From DALYCO01 sp964535545 (GTDB lineage: Bacteria; Patescibacteriota; Minisyncoccia; Phycocordibacterales; UBA9973), in assembly GCA_964535545.1 (NCBI GenBank), contig CAZHUT010000008.1, forward strand, positions 1-25,981: a stretch of 25,981 nucleotides of DNA, read 5' to 3'. The translations under genes were made by a program, and so were the position numbers. The notes beneath the pieces were generated by a model. The model saw only the letters and a list, made by a program, of their open reading frames with translations, searched no databases and was not told the DNA's origin. This document shows positions 6,698 through 15,252 of the stretch, in pieces. Position 1 is the first letter of the stretch; each line of letters begins with the position of its first letter.

Positions 6698-8476
6698 ATG
6701 GAAATTCGAAACATTGCGATCATCGCACACGTGGACCACGGCAAGACAACACTGACAGACAAGCTCATGCAGCAGTGCGGCATGACAGAAGAAGGTGTGA
6801 CGATGGACTCAAACTCTATCGAGCAGGAACGAGGTATCACCATCTATTCAAAGAATACTTCTGTTAATTACAAAGGCACAAAGATCAATATCGTAGACAC
6901 ACCAGGACACGCCGACTTCGGTTCAGAAGTTGAGCGCGTGCTTCGTGCTATCGATTCAGTGCTGCTTTTGGTGGATGCTCAGGAAGGCCCGATGCCACAG
7001 ACACGATTCGTGCTCAAGAAATCTTTGGAACTTGGATTGAAGCCAATTCTCGTGATCAACAAAATCGACAAGCCAGCGGCAGATCCAAACCGCGTGCATG
7101 AGGAAGTACTTGAGCTCTTTTTGGAACTTGGCGCGAACGACGAACAGATTGATTTCACAACTGTCTACGCAATCGGCCGCGAAGGTGTGGCAAAGCGCAA
7201 GCTCACTGATGAAGCAAAAGATCTCACACCGTTGCTTGATGTAGTTCTCGAACAGGTTCCTGTTGCTTCAACAAAGGCTGATCAGCCATTTACTGCCCAG
7301 GTATTTAACCTTGGCTACGATACATTCCTTGGACGTCTTGCGATTGCTCGTATTTACGCAGGGTCAGTAAAGAACGGCGAAATGATCACAGTTAAAAAGC
7401 CGGATGGTTCAGCTCGAACAACTCGTATTACAAAACTTTTCACATTCAAGGGAACAAATAAAGAGGAAGTAAATGAAGCCGGAGCAGGTGACATTGTTAT
7501 CATTGCCGGTATTCCTGATGTGTACATTGGCGAAACTGTTGTTACTGATGCAAGTATTGCACCAATGCCGGCAATTGCTATTGATGAGCCAACAATCTCA
7601 TTGAACTTCCTGGTTAACGACTCGCCATTTGCAGGTCGCGAAGGAAAATTCGTGACGTCACGACAAATCCGTGAACGACTCGAACGCGAACTCGAAGTGA
7701 ACGTCGGTCTCCGTGTGGATTTCAACAGTGATGCATTCTTCTTGGTCTACGGCCGAGGTGAATTGCACATTGCGGTGCTTTTGGAAAATATGCGCCGTGA
7801 AGGATATGAACTCCAAGTGTCACAGCCGCAGGTAATCATTAAAGAAGAAAACGGCGTAAAGCTTGAACCATACGAAGAGGTGACAATTGACGTACCAAAC
7901 ATTTCAAGTGGGGCAGTTATTGAAAAAATGACAAAGCGACGCGGTTTGATGCAGAACATGATTGAGAAGGACGGTATCGTTCGAGTTATTTTTGAAATCC
8001 CAACTCGCGGATTGCTCGGTTACCGAAACCAGTTCGTTGTTGATACAAAAGGCGAAGGAATTCTCTCATCACGATTTATCGGATTCAAGGAACATGCTGG
8101 CGAAATCAAGAAGCGCGAAGTTGGTTCAATGACTTCAATGATTGCCGGAAAAGCGCTTACATTTGCACTTGGAAATTTGCAAGAGCGAGGTGTCTTGTAC
8201 ATCCAGCACGGTGATGATATTTACGAAGGACAAGTTGTTGGTAATGTGACTAAGGGTGAAGAAATGGCTGTGAATCCGACAAAAGGGAAGCAGCTTACGA
8301 ACATGCGCGCCTCAGGAACTGATGAAACTATTTACCTGAATCCGCCATATATTTTGAGTATTGAGCGAGGTCTTGAAATTATGCAAGATGACGAATATTT
8401 GGAAGTGACCCCTCAGTCTGTCCGCCTCCGAAAGAAGCTCTTGACAGAGCAGGCGAGAAACAAGGCTAACCGATAA
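6698..8476 (+). CDS. typA: Ribosome-associated translational GTPase TypA/BipA
   Basis: The 592-residue GTPase binds the ribosome and helps large-subunit assembly and growth under stress or cold. The G domain shows AHVDHGKTTLTDKL (residues 10-23), the switch segment EQERGITI, DTPGH (67-71) and NKIDKP (121-126). EF-G-like domains follow, including VYGRGELHIAVLLENMRREG and EPYEEVTIDVP, and the BipA-specific C-terminal region contains QHGDDIYEGQVVG and NMRASGTDETIYLNPP. Length and domain order are those of a normal BipA. ATG 6698 fits the family start. No Shine-Dalgarno sequence precedes it, and a terminator-like hairpin sits in its leader. No clear terminator follows the stop; the next gene has its own promoter. 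Confidence 0.97.
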   Translation: MEIRNIAIIAHVDHGKTTLTDKLMQQCGMTEEGVTMDSNSIEQERGITIYSKNTSVNYKGTKINIVDTPGHADFGSEVERVLRAIDSVLLLVDAQEGPMPQTRFVLKKSLELGLKPILVINKIDKPAADPNRVHEEVLELFLELGANDEQIDFTTVYAIGREGVAKRKLTDEAKDLTPLLDVVLEQVPVASTKADQPFTAQVFNLGYDTFLGRLAIARIYAGSVKNGEMITVKKPDGSARTTRITKLFTFKGTNKEEVNEAGAGDIVIIAGIPDVYIGETVVTDASIAPMPAIAIDEPTISLNFLVNDSPFAGREGKFVTSRQIRERLERELEVNVGLRVDFNSDAFFLVYGRGELHIAVLLENMRREGYELQVSQPQVIIKEENGVKLEPYEEVTIDVPNISSGAVIEKMTKRRGLMQNMIEKDGIVRVIFEIPTRGLLGYRNQFVVDTKGEGILSSRFIGFKEHAGEIKKREVGSMTSMIAGKALTFALGNLQERGVLYIQHGDDIYEGQVVGNVTKGEEMAVNPTKGKQLTNMRASGTDETIYLNPPYILSIERGLEIMQDDEYLEVTPQSVRLRKKLLTEQARNKANR

Positions 8477-8506
8477 AGGCTTATAAATTAAGGGTTTTAG
8501 AGAAAT

Positions 8507-8534
8507 TTGACTTTAAAATATCTTATGGTAGACT
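8507..8534 (+). promoter_or_regulatory. Promoter of the sigma4/HARE-HTH gene
   Basis: TTGACT (8507-8512), a 16-nt spacer ending in TGG, then TAGACT (8529-8534). The predicted start near 8541 leaves a leader of about 39 nt that is A/T-rich with no Shine-Dalgarno sequence. Confidence 0.65.
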
Positions 8535-8579
8535 GGCTTTACACGCAAATTATTAGAAAATAAATTTATAAAAACACAA

Positions 8580-9608
8580 ATGCCAAAAATTAATTTCAAG
8601 CCCAAGCAGGTGACAAAGCGCATCCTCTCTCCGCTTCAGGATCGCTCATATGATGTCATTGTTTCTCGCTTCGGATTGGGTGAAAACTCAGACCGAAAGA
8701 CACTCGAAGCAATCGGCGAAGCGTACAACATCACTCGTGAACGAGTACGCCAGATCGAGGCAACTGCTTTGAACACAATTCGCAAATCGAGCGAATACAA
8801 ATCAGAGCTTGAGACGTTTGCTGAACTTCGCACGGTTGTCCGTGAGCTCGGTGCATTGATTGCAGAAGAAGAACTCCTCCCGACGATTGCAAAAGATCAG
8901 GCTACTCAGAACCACCTCCACTTCTACCTCGTTCTCTCAGATTCATTCACAAAGCACAAAGAAGATGAGCACTTCAAGGCTCGCTGGTCAATTGATGGCG
9001 CACTTGCAGAAGTTGTCCATGAATCTCTCAAGAAATTGTATGAAGGCCTCTCAAGTGACGAACTCGTGCCAGAAAGTGAATTGATCGGCCGATTCCTCGA
9101 ACACCTCCAGGAAGTAAATGCTGAATACAAGAACGAAGAAGTTGCAAAGCGATGGCTTGGCATGTCAAAGAAACTTTCACGCAATCCGCTCGGCGAATGG
9201 GGTAAGGCAGATTCTCAGAATGTTAAGACTCGCGGCGTTAAGGATTACGCATATCTCGTCATGCGCAAGCACGGTTCACCAATGCACTTCCGTGAAGTAG
9301 CAAAAGCAATTGAAGCAACATTTGGTAAGAAAACTCACACAGCTACTTGCCACAACGAATTGATCAAGGATAAGCGCTTCATTCTCGTCGGCCGCGGCAT
9401 CTATGCTCTCGCTGAATGGGGTTACAAGGCTGGCGTTGTCCGCGACGTGATCGCTGAGATCCTCAAGAAGGAAGGTCCGCTTTCAAAAGACGATGTCGTT
9501 GACCGCGTCATGAAGGAACGATACCTCAAGAAGAATACGATTTTGGTTAACCTTCAGAATCCAAAATATTTCAAAAAGAACAAACAGGGATTGTACTCAG
9601 CTGCCTAA
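8580..9608 (+). CDS. Sigma-70 region-4 / HARE-HTH fusion protein (putative RNA polymerase-associated factor)
   Basis: The 342-residue protein joins two transcription modules. Residues about 18-70 form a sigma-70 region 4 helix-turn-helix: RKTLEAIGEAYNITRERVRQ, followed by IEATALNTIRKS, exactly the -35-recognition/beta-flap element of primary sigma factors. Regions 1-3 are absent. A helical middle part (about 75-205) has no motif I recognise. Residues 219-283 match a HARE-HTH domain (YLVMRKHGSPMHFREVAKAI, then KDKRFILVGRGIYALAEWGY), as in the Firmicutes RNA polymerase delta subunit RpoE. A further winged-helix-like unit spans 287-341. It cannot be a sigma factor alone, so a polymerase-bound modulator or DNA-binding regulator is inferred. 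It has its own promoter and a strong terminator, hence is monocistronic. Confidence 0.85.
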   Translation: MPKINFKPKQVTKRILSPLQDRSYDVIVSRFGLGENSDRKTLEAIGEAYNITRERVRQIEATALNTIRKSSEYKSELETFAELRTVVRELGALIAEEELLPTIAKDQATQNHLHFYLVLSDSFTKHKEDEHFKARWSIDGALAEVVHESLKKLYEGLSSDELVPESELIGRFLEHLQEVNAEYKNEEVAKRWLGMSKKLSRNPLGEWGKADSQNVKTRGVKDYAYLVMRKHGSPMHFREVAKAIEATFGKKTHTATCHNELIKDKRFILVGRGIYALAEWGYKAGVVRDVIAEILKKEGPLSKDDVVDRVMKERYLKKNTILVNLQNPKYFKKNKQGLYSAA

Positions 9609-9625
9609 GCTTGGTAATCCACAGG

Positions 9626-9648
9626 AATCGCCCGAAAGGGCGATTTTT
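9626..9648 (+). terminator. Strong intrinsic terminator with GAAA tetraloop
   Basis: AATCGCCC pairs perfectly with GGGCGATT (8 bp) across a GAAA (GNRA) loop and runs into TTTTT. It closes the sigma4/HARE-HTH transcription unit. Confidence 0.92.
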
Positions 9649-9671
9649 CGTTGGGGAATAAGGTCTAATCT

Positions 9672-9680
9672 TGATATACT
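9672..9680 (+). promoter_or_regulatory. Extended -10 promoter of the S74 surface protein
   Basis: TGA-TATACT, with a partial -35 TTGGGG 18 nt upstream of the hexamer (9651-9656). ATG 9695 lies 14 nt after the box, so the leader would be about 7 nt. Confidence 0.55.
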
Positions 9681-9694
9681 TATGGTACGGACGC

Positions 9695-12439
9695 ATGATT
9701 CCTTTTCGAAAGAAATTAATTTCCTTTTTCATCGCGCTTCTCTCAGTCATTGGATATGGAGTTGTGGTTTTTGCGACCCAGCTACCAGCTGGAACATTGC
9801 CTCCTTCGGGCGGATATCATGCAGGTGATAGTATTCTTGATCCTGGTTGTGCGCCGGGAAGCTTAAACTGTTTTCAAAATACTGGAGCTGCCACTATCGG
9901 CGAGGCAATTTTCGGAGGTTCAGCAAACGAAGTCTTGTACACCGATGCAAGCGGAAATCTTGCAGGAGATCCAAACTTTACATGGAGCAGTACCAGCAAA
10001 ATTTTTTCTGTCGGAGACCTTGGTGGGACTGCAAATAAGACAGTATTTACTATCGATGATGTAAACAAATCAATGGTAGCACTCCTTGATGGCAGTTTTA
10101 ATATTGCAGATGCTGCAAATAATGCCGACTATTTTGTCGTTGATGTTCAAAATGGCTTTTATAAGTTAGGTGGAAGCGGTACTCCTCATAAAACAGGTCT
10201 AACTATTGATGATCCAACTCAAGCAATTTCATTTAATTATGGTAACACTTCGTACATATTTCCAATTGGAAACGGAGTAGGTGCTTTAACCAACGATGGT
10301 GCCGGTAATCTTAGTTGGTCTGCAAGTTCAAATTTGCTTGCGATTGATAACTGCATGAATATCTATACACCAACGATAAACGCAGGAGGTGTGCAAGATT
10401 GCGGAGGAGGTGCTATCGGTAATGTGTTAATGGGACATAATGCTGGCGCCTCCACAACATCAGGGTTCTATAATATTTTTGTGGGGGAATCAGCGGGTGC
10501 AATTACTTCCTCCGGTTTTGATAACATTTTTCTTGGAGCAGAATCCGGAGCGTCAAATACTACAGGATTTGGGAACATGTTTTTTAACCAGGGCTCTGGT
10601 TATTCTAGCAATGGAAACTTCAACTTTTTTGCTGGAGCAAACTCTGGTTACTACAATACAACCGGATCACAAAACATTTTCTTGGGTTATGAATCGGGCC
10701 AATATATTCCAGCTTCATCTGGTCAAATCGCGATAGGTGTAGACGCGCTTCGCGGTTCATCAAACACCTCAAATAACACAGGCTATGAAAATACTACTGT
10801 TGGTTTTCAGTCTCTGGCAGCAAACGAGTCTGGTTACGACAATACGGTGCTTGGTTATCAGGCAGCAATGAATAATGTATCTGGTCATGCTGTGACGGCA
10901 TTTGGTGCGCATGCCGCTGGGGGAAATACTGTCGGCAACGACAACCTTGCTTTCGGTACCTATGCATTGAATGGAAATATAACATCAAGCGGCAATATTG
11001 GTATCGGAAACAACGCATTATATCTTGCAAACGCAGGAAACAACCTTGCAGTCGGTCACTATGCTGGATCAGCAACAACTGGCGGCCAATACAATTTATT
11101 TGTTGGAAATAATGCCGGACTTTTTAATATGAATGGCCAGTATAACCAATACATTGGCTTCCAGGCCGGAAATAGCGTTGAGGGCAGTGACAATACCGCA
11201 CTTGGCTTGAATGCTGGTGCTGGAGCTTCTGGCGCAACATACAATCGTTCTGTCTCAGTTGGTAATTACGCAGGCCAAGGACAAAGTTCATTCGGTGCTA
11301 ATACGTTGGTTGGCTGGAGCGCCGGTACTGCATTAACTGGAGGTAACTCCGTAATGGTTGGTTATGAGGCGGGATATGCAACTACAAACCCATGGTCAAA
11401 CGTCATGATTGGCTATCAGGCCGGACTTGCAAACATCGGTGGATCAAACAATATGTATCTTGGTGCACTTTCAGGGTCTGCGAACACGTCTGGCTCGTAT
11501 AATGTGGCTATCGGTGATACTGCAGGTGCAAATAGTCAGACGGGTAGCAGTAATATCTTCCTCGGTTCAAATTCTAGTGTCAGTGCTGATGGCTGGAATG
11601 CTTCGATTGCCATCGGACGCGAGGCGCAAATCACAAAGAGCAATCAGATGGTGATTGGTTCACAAAATTATCCGGTAGATGAAATTAGTATGGTTTCAAC
11701 TGGCGGTACTTCATGTGCGGTTGATATAAACGGTACAGCTTGTTCCTCTGATGAACGATTGAAGACAAATATTGCGGATTTGAGTAATGACATTCTTTCA
11801 GGTTTGACTCAGGTTCGGACGGTTACTTTCAACTGGAAAGAAGGCGCTGATACTGACAAGCATATTGGTTTCATTGCCCAGGATTTGCAGAAACAGTATC
11901 CGGAATTAGTTTCAACTGCGGCAAACGGCTATTTGCAAGTGAACTATGCCGGTATGGCGCCAATCCTAACTGAAGCGATACGTGAGCTCAATGTCAAAGT
12001 AATGAATATTCAAAATCTGTCTGATAGCACCTTCAAGCAGCAGCTCATCGCATGGCTTGGAGATTCAGCTAACGGCATCTTGAATATCTTCAGTAAGAAG
12101 CTGACGACGGAAAAAATCTGCGTGACTGACCAGAATGGCGAAACATGTCTCGATCGATCACAAGTAAATAATCTCTTGATGAATGCGGCTAATTATCAAG
12201 GGCAATTGAGTAGCCCAAGCAATTCCACCGGATCTTCAACACCTGCGCCGACGGATTCAAATACTTCAAATTCAAACGATACAACTGATGCAGGAACGGT
12301 AACGACTGATACGACAGTTCAAACAACAGACGATTCTACTGCGGAACAAACTGATTCAGTTCCAACCGATGATTCTAATTCTAATCCGACACAGGACACA
12401 TCAAGTGAAAATCAATTAAATGATAATTCAACCTCATAA
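9695..12439 (+). CDS. Secreted beta-roll surface protein with peptidase S74 (endosialidase chaperone) domain
   Basis: The 914-residue protein begins with a signal peptide (MIPFRKKLISFFIALLSVIG, cleavage near Ala27) and a segment with LPPSGGYHAGDSILDPGCAP that I associate with CPR surface proteins. Residues 242-658 consist of about 24 repeats of 16-17 residues of the type NIFLG..AG..NTSG, like the left-handed beta-roll heads of YadA-type trimeric adhesins. A peptidase S74 domain follows at about 684-775: SSDERLKTNI (Ser685, Asp686, Lys690 as the self-cleavage motif), then KHIGFIAQDLQKQYPELV and YAGMAPILTEAIREL. About 140 more residues follow, ending in a Ser/Thr/Asp-rich tail. In phage tailspikes the S74 domain assembles the trimer, then cuts itself off. 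An adhesin or surface fibre is inferred. The start is ATG 9695, not the TTG at 9671, which overlaps the -10. Confidence 0.88.
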   Translation: MIPFRKKLISFFIALLSVIGYGVVVFATQLPAGTLPPSGGYHAGDSILDPGCAPGSLNCFQNTGAATIGEAIFGGSANEVLYTDASGNLAGDPNFTWSSTSKIFSVGDLGGTANKTVFTIDDVNKSMVALLDGSFNIADAANNADYFVVDVQNGFYKLGGSGTPHKTGLTIDDPTQAISFNYGNTSYIFPIGNGVGALTNDGAGNLSWSASSNLLAIDNCMNIYTPTINAGGVQDCGGGAIGNVLMGHNAGASTTSGFYNIFVGESAGAITSSGFDNIFLGAESGASNTTGFGNMFFNQGSGYSSNGNFNFFAGANSGYYNTTGSQNIFLGYESGQYIPASSGQIAIGVDALRGSSNTSNNTGYENTTVGFQSLAANESGYDNTVLGYQAAMNNVSGHAVTAFGAHAAGGNTVGNDNLAFGTYALNGNITSSGNIGIGNNALYLANAGNNLAVGHYAGSATTGGQYNLFVGNNAGLFNMNGQYNQYIGFQAGNSVEGSDNTALGLNAGAGASGATYNRSVSVGNYAGQGQSSFGANTLVGWSAGTALTGGNSVMVGYEAGYATTNPWSNVMIGYQAGLANIGGSNNMYLGALSGSANTSGSYNVAIGDTAGANSQTGSSNIFLGSNSSVSADGWNASIAIGREAQITKSNQMVIGSQNYPVDEISMVSTGGTSCAVDINGTACSSDERLKTNIADLSNDILSGLTQVRTVTFNWKEGADTDKHIGFIAQDLQKQYPELVSTAANGYLQVNYAGMAPILTEAIRELNVKVMNIQNLSDSTFKQQLIAWLGDSANGILNIFSKKLTTEKICVTDQNGETCLDRSQVNNLLMNAANYQGQLSSPSNSTGSSTPAPTDSNTSNSNDTTDAGTVTTDTTVQTTDDSTAEQTDSVPTDDSNSNPTQDTSSENQLNDNSTS
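10418..11668 (+). repeat. Coding repeats for the beta-roll (about 24 units of 16-17 residues)
   Basis: The protein repeat (N-x-x-x-G-x-x-A/S-G-x-x-x-x-x-G) is clear, but the DNA copies are diverged, so it is an old repeat maintained by selection on the fold, not a recent tandem duplication. Confidence 0.8.
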
Positions 12440-12442
12440 TAT

Positions 12443-12922
12443 ATGAAAAATATCCAAACAAATCGCGGAGTCATCCCATTTCTTATTCTTACGATCATAG
12501 GTATCTTCATTGCGCTTTTTGCCATGGGATTTTTTACAACAGAGCATCCGTTCGGTATCAAAAAATTCAATTTTAAATATTCGCTTCATTTAAAGTGTGG
12601 ATTAACAGTGTATGCGCCAAAAACTGAGGCAAAATTAGATTTTCCTTACCGTGTGTATGGTTACGCAAACGGCTGTGATTGGGAACCGAATGATACAGTC
12701 CTGGGTACAGTCACACTACTGGGCAGTAATGGTGTCATTCTTTCACAAAACGATCTGCTTGTGACTGATCCGGCCGACGGACAACCGTATTATTTTGATG
12801 CAACGATAGATATTCCAAAAAATTATTATGACGAAACGGGAACTGTAGTCCTTGAAAATCTTTTGCCGGGATTACAGCATCAGCAAATCACCATTCCTGT
12901 TCGTTTTAACTCTCATTTATAG
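12443..12922 (+). CDS. Membrane-anchored protein with Gmad2-like beta-sandwich domain
   Basis: The 159-residue product has one N-terminal hydrophobic helix (about residues 10-30, VIPFLILTIIGIFIALFAMG). The rest is a predicted extracytoplasmic beta domain. From about residue 65 the pattern FPYRVYGYANG, then a strand with VTLLGSNGVILSQNDLL, PYYFDATIDIP and a final ITIPVRF matches the order of Gmad2, an immunoglobulin-like domain from spore-germination and CPR envelope proteins. Two cysteines (in LKCGLTV and NGCDWEP) could form a disulphide. It begins 3 nt after the stop of the S74 protein and has no promoter of its own, so the pair is likely co-transcribed. An accessory role in displaying or anchoring the fibre is inferred only from this linkage. 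Confidence 0.72.
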   Translation: MKNIQTNRGVIPFLILTIIGIFIALFAMGFFTTEHPFGIKKFNFKYSLHLKCGLTVYAPKTEAKLDFPYRVYGYANGCDWEPNDTVLGTVTLLGSNGVILSQNDLLVTDPADGQPYYFDATIDIPKNYYDETGTVVLENLLPGLQHQQITIPVRFNSHL

Positions 12923-12928
12923 TATACT
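12923..12928 (+). promoter_or_regulatory. -10 element of the DUF8128-like gene
   Basis: TATACT starts on the base after the TAG stop of the Gmad2-like gene and ends 6 nt before ATG 12935, placing the transcription start at the start codon. Confidence 0.55.
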
Positions 12929-12934
12929 TGTGAT

Positions 12935-14236
12935 ATGGTAGGCGATATTATCATCTCCGTTCTTTCAATCATACTGATGGTTATTTGGAAGTTGTCCATA
13001 ATCTGGGCACCGCTGCTTTTGGGCTGGCTGGCATTCTTCCTCTGGCATCACTTTGTGAGCGAGCGATTCATTGGTGGTATCGAATGGACTGTTCTTGAAA
13101 TTACCGTTCCCCGCGAAATGCAGAAAACGCCGCTTTCTATGGAATTGTTCCTGACCAACGCCTTCTATCATATGAGTATGAAAGGAGTCTGGGAAGTGTA
13201 TTGGCAAGGTGCCATCCACTTTTGGTATTCGCTTGAACTTGCCGGTATTGACGGAAAGGTGCGATTTTTCATCCGTGTGCCATCCCGCCTCAAGAAACTG
13301 ACCGAAACACAATTATATGCGCAGTATCCGCAAGTTCGCGTTGCAGAGGTTGAAGACTATACATTGCCAATGCCTCGCTATCGCAATGACGGCAATTGGT
13401 ATATGTGGGGATGTGAATTCACATTGCAAAACCATGACGCATATCCGATTAGAACTTACAAAGATTACGGCTTGGATAAAGCAGGACTCAAGGAAGAAGA
13501 CAAGATTGATCCGATCACCCCGGTTATTGAATTTTTGGGCAGTTTAGAGCGCGGGGAGCAGGTCTGGATTCAACTCGTCATTCGCCAATCTGAAAAAATG
13601 TATGAAAGCGCCCATCACCATGGACACAAGGTGCCATTTATCGATGCATCGTGGGAAGAAATGGAACGAGCACTCGAACCGTACAAGCGTACGCAAAAGA
13701 ACGATACAGGCGCGCTGCAGTTCGGTATGGATGCCCGTGTGCCTGAGTATTTGAAAGATAAATTCAAGCGCGTGGTAGATAAGCGCACTAAAATCCACTT
13801 TGACGTATTGATTCGACAGATCTGTTTTGCCGACAAGCGCCTCGTTGATATCCATACATTCAATAACACCCGACGCGCGTCGCGTCTTTTGTGGCGACAA
13901 TATTCAAACCCAGATGTAAACATGTTCAAACGTGTGAATTCAACCCAATATGACTATCCATGGAGCGACCCAACAGGAAAACTTTTGGAGAAGCTAAAGG
14001 GCCGTATGATCACATACTACAAATTACGCACCTGTTTTTATCCGCCGCTTCTTCTATCGTTTAATTTTCCGAAACCACTGTCATACTTTTTCCCGTCAAA
14101 TCCGCCGCAGCCATTCGTGCTTGGTACTGACGAGCTAGCGACTATATTCCACTTCCCAGGTCTTGTGTCAGAGGCGCCTTCATTTAAGCGTATCGAAACA
14201 AAGACTGCGAAGCCACCGGCAAACTTGCCGTTCTAA
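12935..14236 (+). CDS. Conserved CPR membrane-anchored protein (DUF8128-like)
   Basis: The 433-residue protein has a long N-terminal hydrophobic region (about residues 5-40, probably two helices) and a large soluble part. Segments such as WTVLEITVPREMQKTPLSME, YWQGAIHFWYSLEL, RFFIRVPSRLKKLTETQLYA and LGTDELATIFHFPG are ones I associate with a family widespread in CPR genomes, which I know as DUF8128; that number is from memory. In other genomes it is often next to a HerA/VirB4-like DUF87 ATPase, and the N-terminal parts of those systems contain a similar ELATLFHFP segment. No ATPase is present in this window; mltG follows. A part in an envelope-spanning DNA or protein transfer machine is therefore a guess. 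Its own -10 box suggests leaderless transcription. Confidence 0.72.
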   Translation: MVGDIIISVLSIILMVIWKLSIIWAPLLLGWLAFFLWHHFVSERFIGGIEWTVLEITVPREMQKTPLSMELFLTNAFYHMSMKGVWEVYWQGAIHFWYSLELAGIDGKVRFFIRVPSRLKKLTETQLYAQYPQVRVAEVEDYTLPMPRYRNDGNWYMWGCEFTLQNHDAYPIRTYKDYGLDKAGLKEEDKIDPITPVIEFLGSLERGEQVWIQLVIRQSEKMYESAHHHGHKVPFIDASWEEMERALEPYKRTQKNDTGALQFGMDARVPEYLKDKFKRVVDKRTKIHFDVLIRQICFADKRLVDIHTFNNTRRASRLLWRQYSNPDVNMFKRVNSTQYDYPWSDPTGKLLEKLKGRMITYYKLRTCFYPPLLLSFNFPKPLSYFFPSNPPQPFVLGTDELATIFHFPGLVSEAPSFKRIETKTAKPPANLPF

Positions 14237-14254
14237 TTTCCACATTTATATTGT

Positions 14255-15247
14255 ATGGACGAATTGCAGGAGCACATGCCAATTGAATTAGAAAACGTTC
14301 CGGCGCGACCGCGCATCTGGACGCTTTTGGTTTTTGTCGCTGTCGGCATTGTTGTTGGTTTGGCAATATATCTTTCGTCTGCACCATCAAACTTTCCATC
14401 GAAATCATTTTTGCGCGTTAAGGAAGGTGAGACATTGGTTGAAGTTACCCAGCGCGCGGAATTTTTGCACCTGGTACGCTCAAGCTTGCTGCTTAAAATG
14501 GCAGTGAAGGTGTTTGGTGATGACAAAAAACTCAAAGCCGGTGATTACTACTTTGATCATCCGGTTTCATTTTGGACAGTGGCTGACTACTTGGCCACAG
14601 GGAATTACAACATCAAACCTGCTCGCATCGTGTTGTACGAAGGTATTAACCGCCGGCAAATGGCAGTTCGTCTGGCAAAGGATTTGCCATACTTCAATGC
14701 CGAAGAATTCCTGGAAGAGACCAAAGATGATGAGGGATTTCTCTTTCCTGATACTTATTTTATTTCTCCGGCCGCTGATACCTATGAAGTCATTCAGTTG
14801 CTTCGAAATAGCTATGAAGCACAGATCGCTCCGTTGCGCGAAGACATCAAAAAGAGCGGCATGACAGAAAACGAAGTCGTTACCCTGGCATCCCTTGTTG
14901 AACGTGAGTCTGGCGGTCCTGTTGACCGAACTACCATTGCCGGCATTCTGCTCAATCGTCTCGACGTTGGCATGCGTCTCCAAGTGGATGCGCCGGTTAT
15001 GTACTATATGAATAAAGGAAATGTTGATGCGGAAGATCTCAAGGTAGATTCGCCATATAATACCTATCTACATGCCGGATTGCCTCCAACTGCGATCGGC
15101 AGTCCAGGCATTGCATCAATTCGTGCGGTTTTGTATCCAACGCCTTCCAAGTATTTGTTCTACATTCATGATCGTTATGGCAATGTGCACTACGCCAAGA
15201 CGTATGCAGAACATAAGCGCAATATTTCCCAGTTTCTGCTACACTAG
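14255..15247 (+). CDS. mltG: Endolytic peptidoglycan transglycosylase MltG (YceG-like)
   Basis: The 330-residue inner-membrane enzyme cleaves nascent glycan strands and so sets their length. One membrane helix lies at about residues 22-40, a LysM-like subdomain follows (about 50-115), then the catalytic domain. LASLVERESGG contains the catalytic Glu216; RLQVDAPVMYYM and SPYNTYLHAGLPPTAIGSPG are the other family signatures, with Val-Asp-Ala replacing the common Thr-Asp-Pro. Length is normal. An alternative in-frame ATG at 14276 exists: a TATATT at 14247-14252 is only 2 nt from ATG 14255, so if it is a -10 the later ATG would be used. The gene overlaps the -10 of the next gene at its stop codon. 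Confidence 0.94.
   Translation: MDELQEHMPIELENVPARPRIWTLLVFVAVGIVVGLAIYLSSAPSNFPSKSFLRVKEGETLVEVTQRAEFLHLVRSSLLLKMAVKVFGDDKKLKAGDYYFDHPVSFWTVADYLATGNYNIKPARIVLYEGINRRQMAVRLAKDLPYFNAEEFLEETKDDEGFLFPDTYFISPAADTYEVIQLLRNSYEAQIAPLREDIKKSGMTENEVVTLASLVERESGGPVDRTTIAGILLNRLDVGMRLQVDAPVMYYMNKGNVDAEDLKVDSPYNTYLHAGLPPTAIGSPGIASIRAVLYPTPSKYLFYIHDRYGNVHYAKTYAEHKRNISQFLLH
15237..15245 (+). promoter_or_regulatory. Extended -10 of the exonuclease gene inside the end of mltG
   Basis: TGC-TACACT overlaps the last codons of mltG, sharing a base with its TAG stop, and ends 7 nt before ATG 15253. Confidence 0.45.
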
Positions 15248-15252
15248 TAGCT

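Noticed and set aside
9671..9694. TTG 9671 as start of the S74 protein
   Set aside because: The codons coincide with the TGATATACT promoter element, and a normal signal peptide starts at ATG 9695.
10418..11668. Possible tandem DNA repeat or CRISPR-like array
   Set aside because: The periodicity is in the protein; units are diverged at the DNA level and lie in one open frame.
14247..14252. TATATT as a leaderless -10 for mltG
   Set aside because: It is only 2 nt from ATG 14255; it could serve only if ATG 14276 were the true start, which I cannot decide.
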